Positions 31,584-42,412 of a stretch of 64,000 nt of DNA are shown here, piece after piece. Source of the DNA: Nitzschia sp. pyKryTriq1. Taxonomy: Eukaryota > Bacillariophyta > Bacillariophyceae > Bacillariales > Bacillariaceae. Position 1 is the first letter of the stretch. Every line of letters begins with the position of its first letter. Under the pieces are notes generated by a model. That model was not told where the DNA came from. It saw nothing but the letters and a program-made list of their open reading frames with translations, and searched no databases. The stretch spans positions 62,001 through 126,000 of the forward strand of contig OY101128.1 of NCBI GenBank assembly GCA_956465555.1, in the 5' to 3' direction. Position numbers and translations under genes: made by a program.

Positions 31584-32035
31584 CACGCGATAGTACTACG
31601 ACGATTATGGCATTATTTTTATTTTTATTTGGTATGATGCATCACTTGCACGCGATAGCGCTAGTAATAGACATTATTGTACATTCATTCACGCGATAGC
31701 GCTAGTAATAGACATTATTGTACATTCATTCACGCGATAGCGCTAGTAATAGACATTATTGTACATTCATTCACGCGATAGCGCTAGTAGTAGACATTAT
31801 TGTACATTCGTTCACGCGATAGCGCTAGTAATAGACATTATTGTACATTCGTTCACGCGATAGCGCTAGTAATAGACAGTATCATTATTGATTATCGTAC
31901 ATTCATTCACGCGATAGCGCTAGTAGTAGACATTATTGTACATTCATTCACGCGATAGCGCTAGTAATAGACATTATTTGTACATTCGTTCACGCGATAG
32001 CGGTAGTAATAGCAAATCTTTCACGCGATAGCACT
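31584..32035 (+). repeat. 41-bp minisatellite array
   Basis: The unit begins ACGCGATAGCGCTAGTAATA and continues GACATTATTGTACATTCATTC. Starts are at 31650, 31691, 31732, 31773, 31814 and 31855 (exact 41-bp spacing). A unit lengthened by 13 bases leads to 31909, then 31950 and 31992; partial units are at 31584 and 32023. Most units are identical or differ at one or two positions. Each carries the palindromes TAGCGCTA and TGTACA. Confidence 0.95.
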
Positions 32036-32570
32036 ACAGTATGAGTAAGACGATGAGGGATCGAGCATGCTAGTACCGGTAAGAGCTGATGATGGTGCCA
32101 CTTCTTCATGGGTTTGCCAGTGAGCGAGTGAGTGAGCGAGTGAGTGAGCGAGTGAGCGTGAAACGACGACGAGGGAACGAGGAGATGCATGATTGCTAAC
32201 ATTATATATTGACCGCTCATCGTCGCAACCCGCTGGTGTATATGGGACGAAATGGCACGATATGCGGCATGAAGAACAATGGTGGATGATGTATGTGAAT
32301 GTATGTACGAATGAATGCATTTACATGTATGAATGAATGCATTTATACGTATGAATGGTGCATTTATGGATGAAGGCAGCAAGTGGCTGCGTGAACAAAG
32401 ATTGTGAGGATGGACTATATTATACGCGTAGTACAGTACTCGTATATTATTATACCGCCGGTGAAACAACAGAACAATATATCCATCATGCATGCTGGAG
32501 GCGTAACCTAATGATGATGCTGATTCCTCGATATTGATTCATTCATTCATTCATTCATTCATTCATTCTT

Positions 32571-34202
32571 TTATGCGGCTCGGGACGTGAATCCGCGACG
32601 GGCAGCTCGTATCCCATCACGTCGGTGGGGGTTGTTGGAGGACGACTGGTGCAGTGGCGGAGTAGGAGGACGCGGGATGGAGGTCGTAGTGGTGGTCGTG
32701 CTGATGCTGGTGTGCTTATTATTATTGTTGTTGTTGTTGTTGTTGGTGGTGTTGTTCGTGGTGGCTTCTTGTTCTTCCTTCGAGGTGGTGGTGATGTGCT
32801 GATATACATAGTCCATAATATTGTGGTTGTCATCATCGTTGGAAGGACGACGTTGTGGGGGTAACAAAACTGTCCTCTGTTGGTGGCCGATGTTACTGCT
32901 GCTGCTGGTACTGATGCCGCAATCCTTCTGCTCCACTGAAAACTTGCTCCAGCGTAGATCAGCAGCAGCAGCAACAGCAACAGCAGCGGGAGCTGGTGGG
33001 TCTTCTTCTTCTTCTTGTTGTTGTAATAGTACGGACGGAGCAACCGTACGGGCGGTCGGCCCTTCATCCTTGCTGTTCTCTTTGGTCCGCCTCATAATTG
33101 GAATCCCATCCTCATTGCTGGAGGAGGCAAGTACTCCTCGCTTATTGTTGTTGTTGTTGTTGTTGAATTCTTGCTCTTGCTCTTGTTGCGAGTATTCTTC
33201 TTCACAACAAAAGGAGGAAGAAGTCGTCGGGGTGAGCCTTCGTTGGGGCATCGTGGGCGGGAAACCCATCATCATGAAGGAGGAGGACGACCACGATGCC
33301 TTCTTCTTACTAGTACTAGTACTAATACGCGCCGGCAACAAGTGGTCTAGTAGTACTGGACGCTTCTCGTCGTCGGGCTTCTTCCTCCTCCTCATGATTG
33401 GAATTCCATTCGAGGCAACTCGGTGGTTTACTTCTTGTTGTTGTTGTTGTTGTTGTTGTTGATGATGATCATCATCATCAGAGTCAAAAACAGAGGAAGA
33501 GGTCGTCGGAGTGAGTCTTCGCTGGGGCATCGAAGGGGAACGCATCAAGGATGATGCCTTCTTCTTGTTACGGGGCGATTGATCTACTAGGAGGATGTGG
33601 CTTGTTGTTCCTCCTTCTTGTAAAGATGAAAAGGACGAAAAAGATTCAAAATCTGAAGAGGACGAGAAACTATCCCATCGAAGACGCTGCGCCGGATTGT
33701 TCGAAAAGGAAGAAGAAGGTGATGAATCGAATAGTTGGTTCTCAAAGATCATGACGCTGCTGCTGCTGCTGTTGTTGTTGCTGCTGCTGGAGTGGTGCTT
33801 CTGAACACCAGGAGCATCAGCAATATCGTGGTCCTGGTCCAATACAGTGTTTATCAAGGAAGAAGTGGTGGTTGAAGTGAGTCGACGTTGAGCGGGCACC
33901 TTGAGATAGCTTCGGACGGATCGGATGTAGTCATCGTCGGCGTTGCTCCATGATCGAGGTGCCAGAACAGGAACGCTGGCTCTTATTCCTCCTTTACAAT
34001 CGTAATGGGGAGGAGAAAGGTTCAATTTCTCAGCTTCTGTTGTGCTGTTTGCTGTGGTGGTTGGGGGAAGTTCTCGGTGTGTTTTAGCTTGATCGTTCTC
34101 TAGTAATAGTTCTTTGAAGGTACGAGCGTTGCGACTAGTAGTGGTGACGATCAAAGAATGTAGATAGTCCTCGAGCGGGTTTGAAGTAGTATCGGTTGGC
34201 AT
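32571..34202 (-). CDS. disordered protein with repeated PQRRLTPTTSSS and GIPIMRR motifs
   Basis: The single 543-residue frame begins at ATG 34202 (MPTDTTSNPLEDYLHSLIVT) and ends at 32571. It is almost wholly low-complexity, but short motifs recur in order: QRRLTSTTTSS near residue 104; PQRRLTPTTSSS near 222 and 312; GIPIMRR near 262 and 358; LRWDSF and LRWSKF near 178 and 412. The second and third QRRL motifs are each followed by a Gln or Asn run and then by GIPIMRR, so an ancestral module of about 90 residues seems to have been duplicated. No membrane segment or enzyme domain is present. The spaced basic-hydrophobic motifs look like docking or phosphorylation motifs; that is inference. Diatom proteins of this kind are common and uncharacterised. 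Confidence 0.75.
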   Translation of the reverse strand: MPTDTTSNPLEDYLHSLIVTTTSRNARTFKELLLENDQAKTHRELPPTTTANSTTEAEKLNLSPPHYDCKGGIRASVPVLAPRSWSNADDDYIRSVRSYLKVPAQRRLTSTTTSSLINTVLDQDHDIADAPGVQKHHSSSSNNNSSSSSVMIFENQLFDSSPSSSFSNNPAQRLRWDSFSSSSDFESFSSFSSLQEGGTTSHILLVDQSPRNKKKASSLMRSPSMPQRRLTPTTSSSVFDSDDDDHHQQQQQQQQQEVNHRVASNGIPIMRRRKKPDDEKRPVLLDHLLPARISTSTSKKKASWSSSSFMMMGFPPTMPQRRLTPTTSSSFCCEEEYSQQEQEQEFNNNNNNNKRGVLASSSNEDGIPIMRRTKENSKDEGPTARTVAPSVLLQQQEEEEDPPAPAAVAVAAAADLRWSKFSVEQKDCGISTSSSSNIGHQQRTVLLPPQRRPSNDDDNHNIMDYVYQHITTTSKEEQEATTNNTTNNNNNNNNNKHTSISTTTTTTSIPRPPTPPLHQSSSNNPHRRDGIRAARRGFTSRAA

Positions 34203-34618
34203 AATCGGGACGGTTTAGCCCAGCCATTACTGGTACTTGACAAATAATGAAAGTTGTCTTTCTTCGAAAAAATATGAGTACTTCTTTCTTTGAAGAAATT
34301 GTGGGAGCTGCTGCTGAGATGTGCTGATGTCTCCTCGCCTTTTCTTCTGTCTTTTCCTATCGCCGACTCGGGTTTCTGGATCGACGATAGCTAGCTGTTT
34401 TTAGATGTCTGTGGTTATTATTTGATGCGGGGAAACAGAACTGAGAACCCGACTAATACGGATTACGACTATGATTTTATCGATAGATGGTACGAATTGT
34501 ACGTCTTTTAGACGCTACTACTTACTTTTAGTCTTTCGTATGACAGTTTGCGAACTACTATTTACGTAGTACTACTATGATGATCGATAAATACGAGTAC
34601 ATCCGTATTCTTCGGCAT
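34203..34618. other. intergenic region
   Basis: This is the upstream region of the gene that starts at 34202. It contains TCTTTCTTCGAAAAAA-type words (34258-34300), ATCGAT (34478-34485) and GTAGTACTAC (34566-34575). No gene is seen. Confidence 0.35.
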
Positions 34619-35137
34619 TCAACTTCGTGCGTTGACAAAATTGTCCACTAGCAAACTTTCAATGTAGGCATATATATGTTTTGCATAATAGTTGAAACCT
34701 CGCCTTCTTTTGTCTTGATAATCTGTTCTTTCCCGGTGAGAGAAGCTGAAATTGCTAGAAAGCGCCCAAAGTTCCAGGTTCCTTGCGTTCTCTGCTTGCG
34801 GCTCGGTTAATAATCGAAGCGGGGAGAAATAGTTTTCTTCAATGATGCATCGGAATACTTTGGAATACGTTTTTTCAATTAAGAGTGGTATTACTGCACT
34901 GGGGAGGAAAAGGGGGGAGTTCCAAGGGACGCTGCGTACCGTATCATGACATTCGTACAACAAGCGAACCAAGGGAGAAGCAATGGCGAACCACATGTCA
35001 AAAAATGTCAGAATTCTGACACAACGAAAAATCCGCGGCGTGTCGGCTCGACGTCTTTCTTTTGATGATTCGCCTCTGAAATGCGTCATTTCCCGTCGAC
35101 CGTCCGTCGGTGTTTCCGTCGTCCCGACACACGACAA
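34619..35137 (-). CDS. hypothetical protein ORF, doubtful
   Basis: A 172-codon frame begins at ATG 35137. It is free of low complexity and has a protein-like end (RGFNYYAKHIYAYIESLLVD). No domain, signal peptide or neighbour relation supports it. It overlaps another minus-strand frame at 35086-35334, so at most one of the two is likely to be right over the overlap. Confidence 0.25.
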   Translation of the reverse strand: MSCVGTTETPTDGRREMTHFRGESSKERRRADTPRIFRCVRILTFFDMWFAIASPLVRLLYECHDTVRSVPWNSPLFLPSAVIPLLIEKTYSKVFRCIIEENYFSPLRLLTEPQAENARNLELWALSSNFSFSHRERTDYQDKRRRGFNYYAKHIYAYIESLLVDNFVNARS

Positions 35138-35334
35138 GCTTCCGCCGCTTCCGCCGCTGCTCTAGTCATTGCGCTTGCTTCTGCTTTTGCTGCCAAGATT
35201 CTTTCTCTGTTTCGCTGATACCACTGGGCCTTTTGTTCCCGTCTTGCCGATGTTTCCACCATGGTACGTTTTGTGACCTCGCTCTGCTTTTCCTTTTCGG
35301 ACCCGCAAGCTACTAGGTGGCGATGATGATTCAA
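35086..35334 (-). CDS. small basic helical ORF, doubtful
   Basis: The 82-codon frame has an Arg/Lys/Ala-rich helix (REQKAQWYQRNRERILAAKA). The Y-x-R/K-N-R-E/D-R-I-L-A-x-K pattern occurs in several basic helical proteins of plants and algae, but the evidence is weak. Another minus-strand frame (35162-35389) also looks protein-like, so splicing here may be complex. Confidence 0.22.
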   Translation of the reverse strand: MNHHRHLVACGSEKEKQSEVTKRTMVETSARREQKAQWYQRNRERILAAKAEASAMTRAAAEAAEACRVSGRRKHRRTVDGK

Positions 35335-35919
35335 GATCTACGGTACCGTTAACGGCACGTATCAACAGTTTTTCGAGCGCGGCCATCATGCATGGTGATG
35401 TTTCCCCAGTCGTGTCTGAGATGTCGCATACAGTACTTGTACTGTACCAGGTACTACCTGGTACCGCAGCGACTAGACTGACTGGACTGACTCTTGCACC
35501 CGTACGCCGTACGCACGTCGGACGGGCTAACTCCGTACTACAGCAGTATCATAAGGTTGACGGTGGACGGTGTTTTTGGCACCGTACGTGGGGTATTGGG
35601 AGCGCCGCATCGCACGGCTCGCGCAGGCAGCTCGCCATGATATCGGTACGCACGCTGTATGCGCCAAATTCCATTCTCACTATCCAATTACTTCAAACAA
35701 GATCCTTTTGCCAGTACTTTAAAAAATATCTTATGTAATGATAGGAAGTGAAGTTGATCTTTCTATCTACTCCTACTTTAGAGAAAGAGGGAGAGTAGAG
35801 AGCTAGTAGAGTTTGTGCTGCACCACTCTCATTCTACTCTACTCTACTCTACTCTACTATTGCCAGTACATACCGTATATGCCGCGGAACGACGAATCAT
35901 GTTGTGCTGATCTAATACA
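35335..35919. other. intergenic region
   Basis: The stretch has GTACTACCTGGTACC-type palindromes (35430-35465), GTACGCCGTACG words (35500-35520) and a tandem of CTACT (35825-35860) near the 3' end of the cyclase gene. No gene is supported. Confidence 0.4.
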
Positions 35920-38900
35920 TTATTGATGAGTGGGCAGTGGGGCGGACTCCTGGGGCACTCCACCTACCAAACTCCGTCGACGCATAATTTTCTGCCTCGA
36001 CTCCAGTTCCCCCTTGAATCGCTCAAAATTCTCATTGACGATCATCTTGCCCTTGGCTTCCCATTCACGACGATTGGCCAAAGCGTACTGTAAATATTCA
36101 TCGCTACTGACGCCAAAGACACCACATTCCTTTAGTTTGTGGGCGAGTGGAATCACTGTGGCAAGGGACGACGATGATGGAATTCAAAAGTAGCAGTGAG
36201 CGAGCGCGAATTTCGTTTGAGGCGACTCCCCTTGACCCGTGCGAACACGAAAAACTTACCGTAGTTGTCGAAGAACCAGAGCTCGCCATTGTACCACCCT
36301 TCGGTAGGATCCTTGTTCGTTCGTTGGTGGCAATACGCCAAGAACATCTCCTGGAACAGCTTGGCGTTCCATCTCGAATACACATGCCAATGCTGCATGG
36401 TGTGCGACACGTCACTCGCTTGGATAATGTGCTCAATCACAATCGTGGCTTTTCTATTGATCGACACTTGGGCGTCTTCGTCGTGATGCTCCTCAAAGAA
36501 GGCGTTCTCCCATCGTTGCTTTCGAAGCGACGCCAGCTGTTTGTCAAAGATGTCAGTGGCCATCAATGAATTCACCACCAACTGACGGAAACGCTTCAAC
36601 TCGGCTCCGTTGCTGTAGATGGCACCACGAAGCTTCTCAAACATGGGATCCATCAAAAGATTCCATGCGACATCGACCGAGTTCTGTTCTGCAACGGCTT
36701 GTTGACGATACAAGGCGGCCAGTGCCGGGTCTTCCTTGACCAAGACGAAATTGGGAACACCGCGATGATCTACATCATGAATCAAACTCGAAAAGACAAT
36801 CGCGAATTGAGTCAAGGGGTCCGAAGTGATTCCGTACGTGTGATCGTGCAGTTGTTCCGCTTCCTCGATGTGCCTGACCGCCACAATACGAGAAAGAAGC
36901 TTGCTCACGGACTGGGTCACGTGCGACGCGTGATCAAAACTGATGATGGATAGAGTGGATTATGAATGGAAGAAGAGAGAGAGCAAATGGGTTAGAAGGG
37001 GCATCCACTATTTACAAGACCGTGTCGATGTTCCGAAGCAAGCAACTTACTTGTGGAAAGGATTGGATCGGTACATACTAGCGATCATTCCTACGTATTT
37101 GACAAGCTGTGAGACCACTTGGGGATCGATCGTCACGTTCTTGGTACTGTAGGCGGCCGAGTCAAAGCCTGGAAGCTCAATTACTTCGACTACCTCTTCC
37201 AAGCAAATCCCCTGCTGCCCCAAGGTGCTCTCGAGCCCACGGATCTCCGCCTTTTCCTCTTCGGTAGGTGGTGCGTGCTTGGCTTGTTTGCAAGCGATCT
37301 TTTTCAACACTTGGACGAGAATCTCACTCGTGTAATCCACTAGGCGTTGGATACGCGCATTTTCAACGGCATTGGATTCCGGTTCGGAAGTCATCGATTG
37401 ATCGTCGTCTTCATGCATGGACGTGCTATCGCCCAATTCCGTTTCGGACGCTCCCTCTTCGCTGTTGTCTACTGCCGACTGAGTTTCCTCGCTAGTAGCT
37501 CTGGAATTGGAATGAACGATTCGATGCCTTGGTAGGAGCCAGAACGTTTGAAGCTCTCCCTTTCCCTTGGCATGAACCACATCATTTCGTGGACGAATCC
37601 AGTTGGCCTTGTCGGCGGCGATGATGAGCTCAGCCGTCTCTTGACTGACTTGGATCTTCTTCTTGAGACCGGTCGATTCCATACGTGCAGCTGTATTCAC
37701 TGTATCCCCGAACAATTGGAAACGAGCTCGTTCCCCTCTTAGCACTCCGGCTGTCACTGGACCACTGTGCAACTATATACCGAGAAAGAAAGGATCCGTT
37801 AGATTTTTCTTCGAATTAGTTGATTGATTCCATCCATTCGAAGAGATCGAATTGACACGAACGAATCATCATCCTCCCCCAAAATCCGCCGGACGACGAG
37901 AGAAGCTAAAAAGGTCGAGCAGCAACAAAAACAAAGATAATAGAGATGCAGCAGCATAATATACCGGTAGGAGACATATAACTTTGAAACCATCCCACTC
38001 CCATAATGCAACGTGATAACGAACAATCCATCAATCACTACATTCAATGAAGAAGGAGCAGAAGCACTTACTCCAGCTCGCATGGCCAAGTCGGCCGTGT
38101 CAGGACCCAGCGTCGTTTCCAGTTTCCGCGCCAGTTCGTTCATTTTCTCCAGACAGTCTCGGGCAAAGCGTGCCATGACTACGGCATGATCGTCACAAGG
38201 TTCTGGCAATCCACATACGGCCAAATAACAATCCCTAATTATGCGGCAAGGCAATAAGGTATTGTCAAGAGAGAGGCAGAGGCAAAGTAAGATTCATGCA
38301 GCAGCAGCAGCAACATCAACATCGTGATCCATTAGATCTTCATCAGCCGATTATCATTACGTACCCGATCGTTTCGACTTTGAACACTCGCCGTTGTTTG
38401 GCAATCTTATCAAAGGAACGGTAAATGGTTTCCAACAATATAAAGACTTGGGATGGTTCTCTGGAGGAACTCCAAGCAGTGAAACCGGCAATGTCCATGA
38501 ACAAGACGGTCGCTGAAGGAAACAAATCGGCAATGGGTGGACTATTGTCGACCAATCCAATTTCTTCATCCTTGTTATTGCCTTCTCCACCTCCAGTAGC
38601 ACTTCCACCACCACTATCGACGTCGACCGACAAGACTGCCGAAGTACTGAAATGGCCGACCTTGTGGGAGAATCCGCCCTTGGCCGCTCTATCTGTTGCC
38701 GCCTTCATGGCCTTGTTGTTTTCATCTTGTTGATGATAGAGTTTGTCTCGGACTTGGGCTGGAAAGAGACTGGTAACAATGGCGGTACTCTTGGCGGCCA
38801 CTTGTTGAACCTTGTTTTGACGTTTCGTCACATACCAATCGTACATGAGAAAGACGGCTGAGGTAAAGACAAAGACCAACAAGACAATCACGGTAAAGAC

Positions 38901-40811
38901 GGCCGGATTGTTCGTTTCGAACGAATCATTGTATTCTTGCGACGGATAGACAGCAATGGTATATTCGCAATGGGGAGAATCGGTGGTGGCGGTACTTTCC
39001 AAAAAGGCCTTGGCCTTTTCGGTGAGCTGAGAAGTGGCACCTCCACTGAATTGCGTCGATCGACGGCTGGCCGTATAACGACGATCATGCCGATCGCCTG
39101 GACCCAAATAGGTGACATGAGGTCCATTGACAACATACGTAAAGGCATTGCCACAACTTTCTTCCAATACCACCAAGATGTCATCGTCCCGATCTTCTTG
39201 TAAAATGCCTTGTAGGAATCGTCCCCATGGAATGACTGCCACGACATGTGCGACAATCGGAGAGGAAGGGTCATTGGGAATTTCAAAGACGGGCAACAAG
39301 GCAATACTTTGTGGATCTTCTTCTTCGCCTTGGAGAGCATTATTGTTTGGTTCGCCACCACCACCACCACCACCACCACCATTACTACTAGTACTTTGTA
39401 GTTTGGGTGCTGAGGTTCCAAACAAGAGACTCATATCAGTAATGACTTCCGAGAGAGCCGCTTGACGGGCTAAATCCGCATAGGCCACCAAGCGACGAAA
39501 GGTAGGGTGGTTTCGCAAATTGAAATTGACGACCGAAGTATCGGTAGGTGCTGGAGACAATTGCCAAATGGGAGAGTAGGTCGTTTCATTGACTTCGGGT
39601 TCAAAACTTCGAGCCGATTTGCGATAAATAAATTCCGTAATCGGACGAGGCGTGACAGTCGTCGTGTCAACCATATTCTTAGTGCCCATGGCTTCTAAAT
39701 CTTGGAGTCCATCTTGAATCCAACCTTGGTTGGCGACGGAATACTCTTCCCATGCTTGTCGATCGACTTGCGAGACGGAGGGTGTATAGGCCAAGAGTAG
39801 AGCTCCGCTCAATGCACGACTTCCCGATCCAAACTTCTCAAAATCGGGTTGGGTATAGAGCGGCCATGCAGACGAAGAATGATTGGCCAAAAGTGTATCT
39901 CCTTGTTGTTGTTGTTGTTGGCTATCATTAGCAGCACCCGACGACAGCAGTGTCGAAAAGATGGACAGGACGGCCATAATGTTGCGTCCATTGGCGTTCG
40001 AAACATCCAACAATTCGTTGGCATCCGTTTGGAACTATAAACAACAACAGGGATGAATGATGAGAAGAAAGAATCATCATCGAACGAGTGAGAACAAAGT
40101 TGTATTAGTAGTTCGTACCTGTTGTTGGGCATCCCCCTGTTCTTCTCCCGAAATGAACCAATACGTCAAGTATCCGACAGCTGCTGCCGAACAAGTCAAG
40201 ACGACAAAGACGAGAATCCGAGCATAGAACACTTGGGAAGCTTCTTTGGCGGCAAAGTCAGATGACTCTTTTGGAGTACTACTAGGTCGGCCACCACGCG
40301 GTCCGCTCGAAGAATCTCCATCACTGGTACTATAATCTGCATCGTCATCGTCGTCATCCACACCGTCCAGTGGCAAATCGAATTCCGAAGTACTGCTGAT
40401 ACGGGTGGTGCGGGCCAATGCATCCTTCTTCTTGCCGTGTAGTACGAGTTGCGACTGATCTCGAAGCAAACTCTCGGGGTTCTTCTTGTCGTTGGAAAAA
40501 GTAGCAGCAGTAGCAGCAGCAGCACCACCACCACCACTACTACCATTAGCCGCTTGTTCTTGATGCTGGTGCTGCTCTTCTTGCATTTGATCCTTTCTGG
40601 CATTCAAAGTATCGATCAGAAGAAACGCATTGTCAGAAAGTTGTTCATGATCACTGATGCTCAAGGCCTCACTCATACGTCTTCCTTGTTCCGTGTAGGT
40701 CGACGCGTCAGCGTTGTTCTTGCTGTTGCGCTTCTTGCTCTTGCTCTTGTTAAGGCTTCCTCCTCCTCCTCCTGCTGCTGCTGCACGAGAAGAAAACGAA
40801 GAGATCTTCAT
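35920..40811 (-). CDS. receptor-like class III nucleotide cyclase fused to a cyclic-nucleotide phosphodiesterase
   Basis: Six exons on the minus strand: 40811-40119, 40034-38365, 38234-38072, 37772-37051, 36939-36260 and 36155-35920. All have GT-AG borders and continuous phase, giving 1387 residues. ATG 40811 (MKISSFSS) is preferred to an upstream ATG at 41042 reached through AAC repeats. A membrane helix near residues 200-222 and another near 600-622 bracket a large outer region that looks CHASE-like. The class III cyclase domain follows, with metal-binding Asp in FMDIAGFT and in IGDCYLAV, then GLHSGPVTAGVL and FGDTVNTAARMEST. KVETIGD favours GTP, but the second specificity position is Gln (RFQLFGD) rather than the usual Cys, so the nucleotide is open. 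The C-terminal phosphodiesterase has FHNFDHASHV and IHDVDHRGVPN. The protein could both make and break a cyclic nucleotide. Such fusions are known in diatoms. Confidence 0.93.
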
Positions 40812-42412
40812 ACTTGTTGGCTGCTCGTCCTCGTCCTCGGTGATCTGGAATCGTAAGGATGATATGCTGCTGCTGCTGCTGTTTTTGATTTTGTTGTTGT
40901 TGTTGTTGTTGATGATGATGTTGATGTTGAATGTCAAGAGCGATGACTTGTTCTTTTCCTGTTCTATAGTACTCGCGTTTGTAGATCGTCTTGTTTTGTG
41001 AGTATTATATATTATATGTCGTTGCACACAAGTAGTAGTCAAGAAGTCAAGTCAAGTCAAAAGTCAAGTAATAATACTCGCAGCAAATAAGAATAATAAG
41101 GGAGTCGGAAGGAACCCTTGGGAACAACAGAATGACGACGATGGTCGGTCGGTATTGAAATGAGAAGTTTCGGATGCTTCGTTCTACCGGTAATACTACC
41201 TTTTGCTTGTACTACTCGACAATAAAAAGCCAAAAGAAAAACTGCAAAAGCAGGAAAGTGGGGGGAATGATGCGAGCACCACGAACGACGAGAACAACGA
41301 CGAACGATCAATCGGCACCGGTACTGTATTGTACACCGTACTGTAGTATCCAAAGTACGAGTACAGTACAGTGCCTGTAGTTGTGGGCATAAATAGGTTT
41401 ATTCGCAGTATGGGACCACTAATGTATGTAGCGGTAAAATATACGAGTAGTACGCAAGATAAAGAATTTGATAACGCCGGCGAAACCCGAGAATGAGAAC
41501 GAATGGGTCATCGATGACTTTGCTGTATGTGCCCTCTTTGTAGTTGCATTTGGAGTCATTTCGCCATACTAGCGGTACAACTATGACATACATGCATCTT
41601 CTGGTCTTTGTTCGGTCATGAAAGACAAATCATCTGGTGTTTCAATAACAACTAATAACCTCAACCTCGCCACGATACAAGGAAGCACGAGAAGAGAACG
41701 GTATTTTAGGTGCAAACGAATGAGAATGTCATTTAATGGTTTCGATAAGGATAACAATATTCTTTCGCAAGACCCCTTTGGTCCTCTAGTACGTATGCAG
41801 TCGCACATATATATGTACGGTCTTTTATCCTCTAAACTCTCTATTATTTAGACTAGTAGTCTCTAGCAGAAATGCCAACAAAGAACACCATTAGATGTTG
41901 CCTTCTGGCGGTTTCTTCAAATCCTGCTTTTTCATAGGGTACAAGACAGAACGCTGGCCTGACGTGTCGTCGACATCATCATCACTAGATAGAGAACGTT
42001 CGTTCTCTTGCTTCAATACCGGTATGTGGTAGACTGTACCGGTGCCCACGGAAGAAGTGAGAACACAACATAAGGTATCAGAATTCAATGGCATATATGG
42101 CAGTAATTAAGGGCAGACATTATTTTATTCAATCATGCATGCATGAATGACCCCGCCAAAACGCTAAAACGCACATGGAACGTACTGTCCCGGTACGTAC
42201 CTGTAGTATCCATCTCAAAACAACCCCAAAAAGATTCTTCTTACTTTGGCGGCCTTCTTGTGGATAAATTAATATGACACGATCGAGAAGAATCATGTCA
42301 TCATCGAGCGAGAAGGAAGGAGCAGAAACGCCAAGACCACACATTACACTTCTTCGTCCCCTTTACGTACCAGTACTGTATCGTAAATAGTATCATCATC
42401 ATCATCATCATC
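40812..42412. other. divergent intergenic region
   Basis: This spacer lies between divergent starts at 40811 and 42413. It holds TTG/CTG microrepeats (40868-40915), a short AAGTC tandem (41041-41065), GTAC-rich DNA (41320-41370) and an ATC triplet run (42392-42414) that runs straight into the ATG of the next gene. Open frames here have no recognisable content. Confidence 0.4.

Larger units (their letters stand above)
30575..32570. other. repeat-bearing intergenic region
   Basis: Besides the open frame at 30832-31374 and the minisatellite at 31584-32035, listed separately, the region has a GAGTGAGC tandem (32120-32160), repeated ATGAATGCATTTA words (32295-32350) and a CATT tetranucleotide run (32538-32568) at the 3' end of the next gene. 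No other gene is supported. Confidence 0.45.

Noticed and set aside
31584-32035. Regularly spaced repeats considered as a CRISPR array
   Set aside because: The repeat unit fills the whole 41-bp period with no variable spacers, and the genome is eukaryotic; it is a minisatellite.
32821-33462. 213-codon plus-strand frame rich in Leu, Ser and Cys
   Set aside because: It is antisense to the disordered protein gene and is kept open by CAA, TCC and similar repeats.
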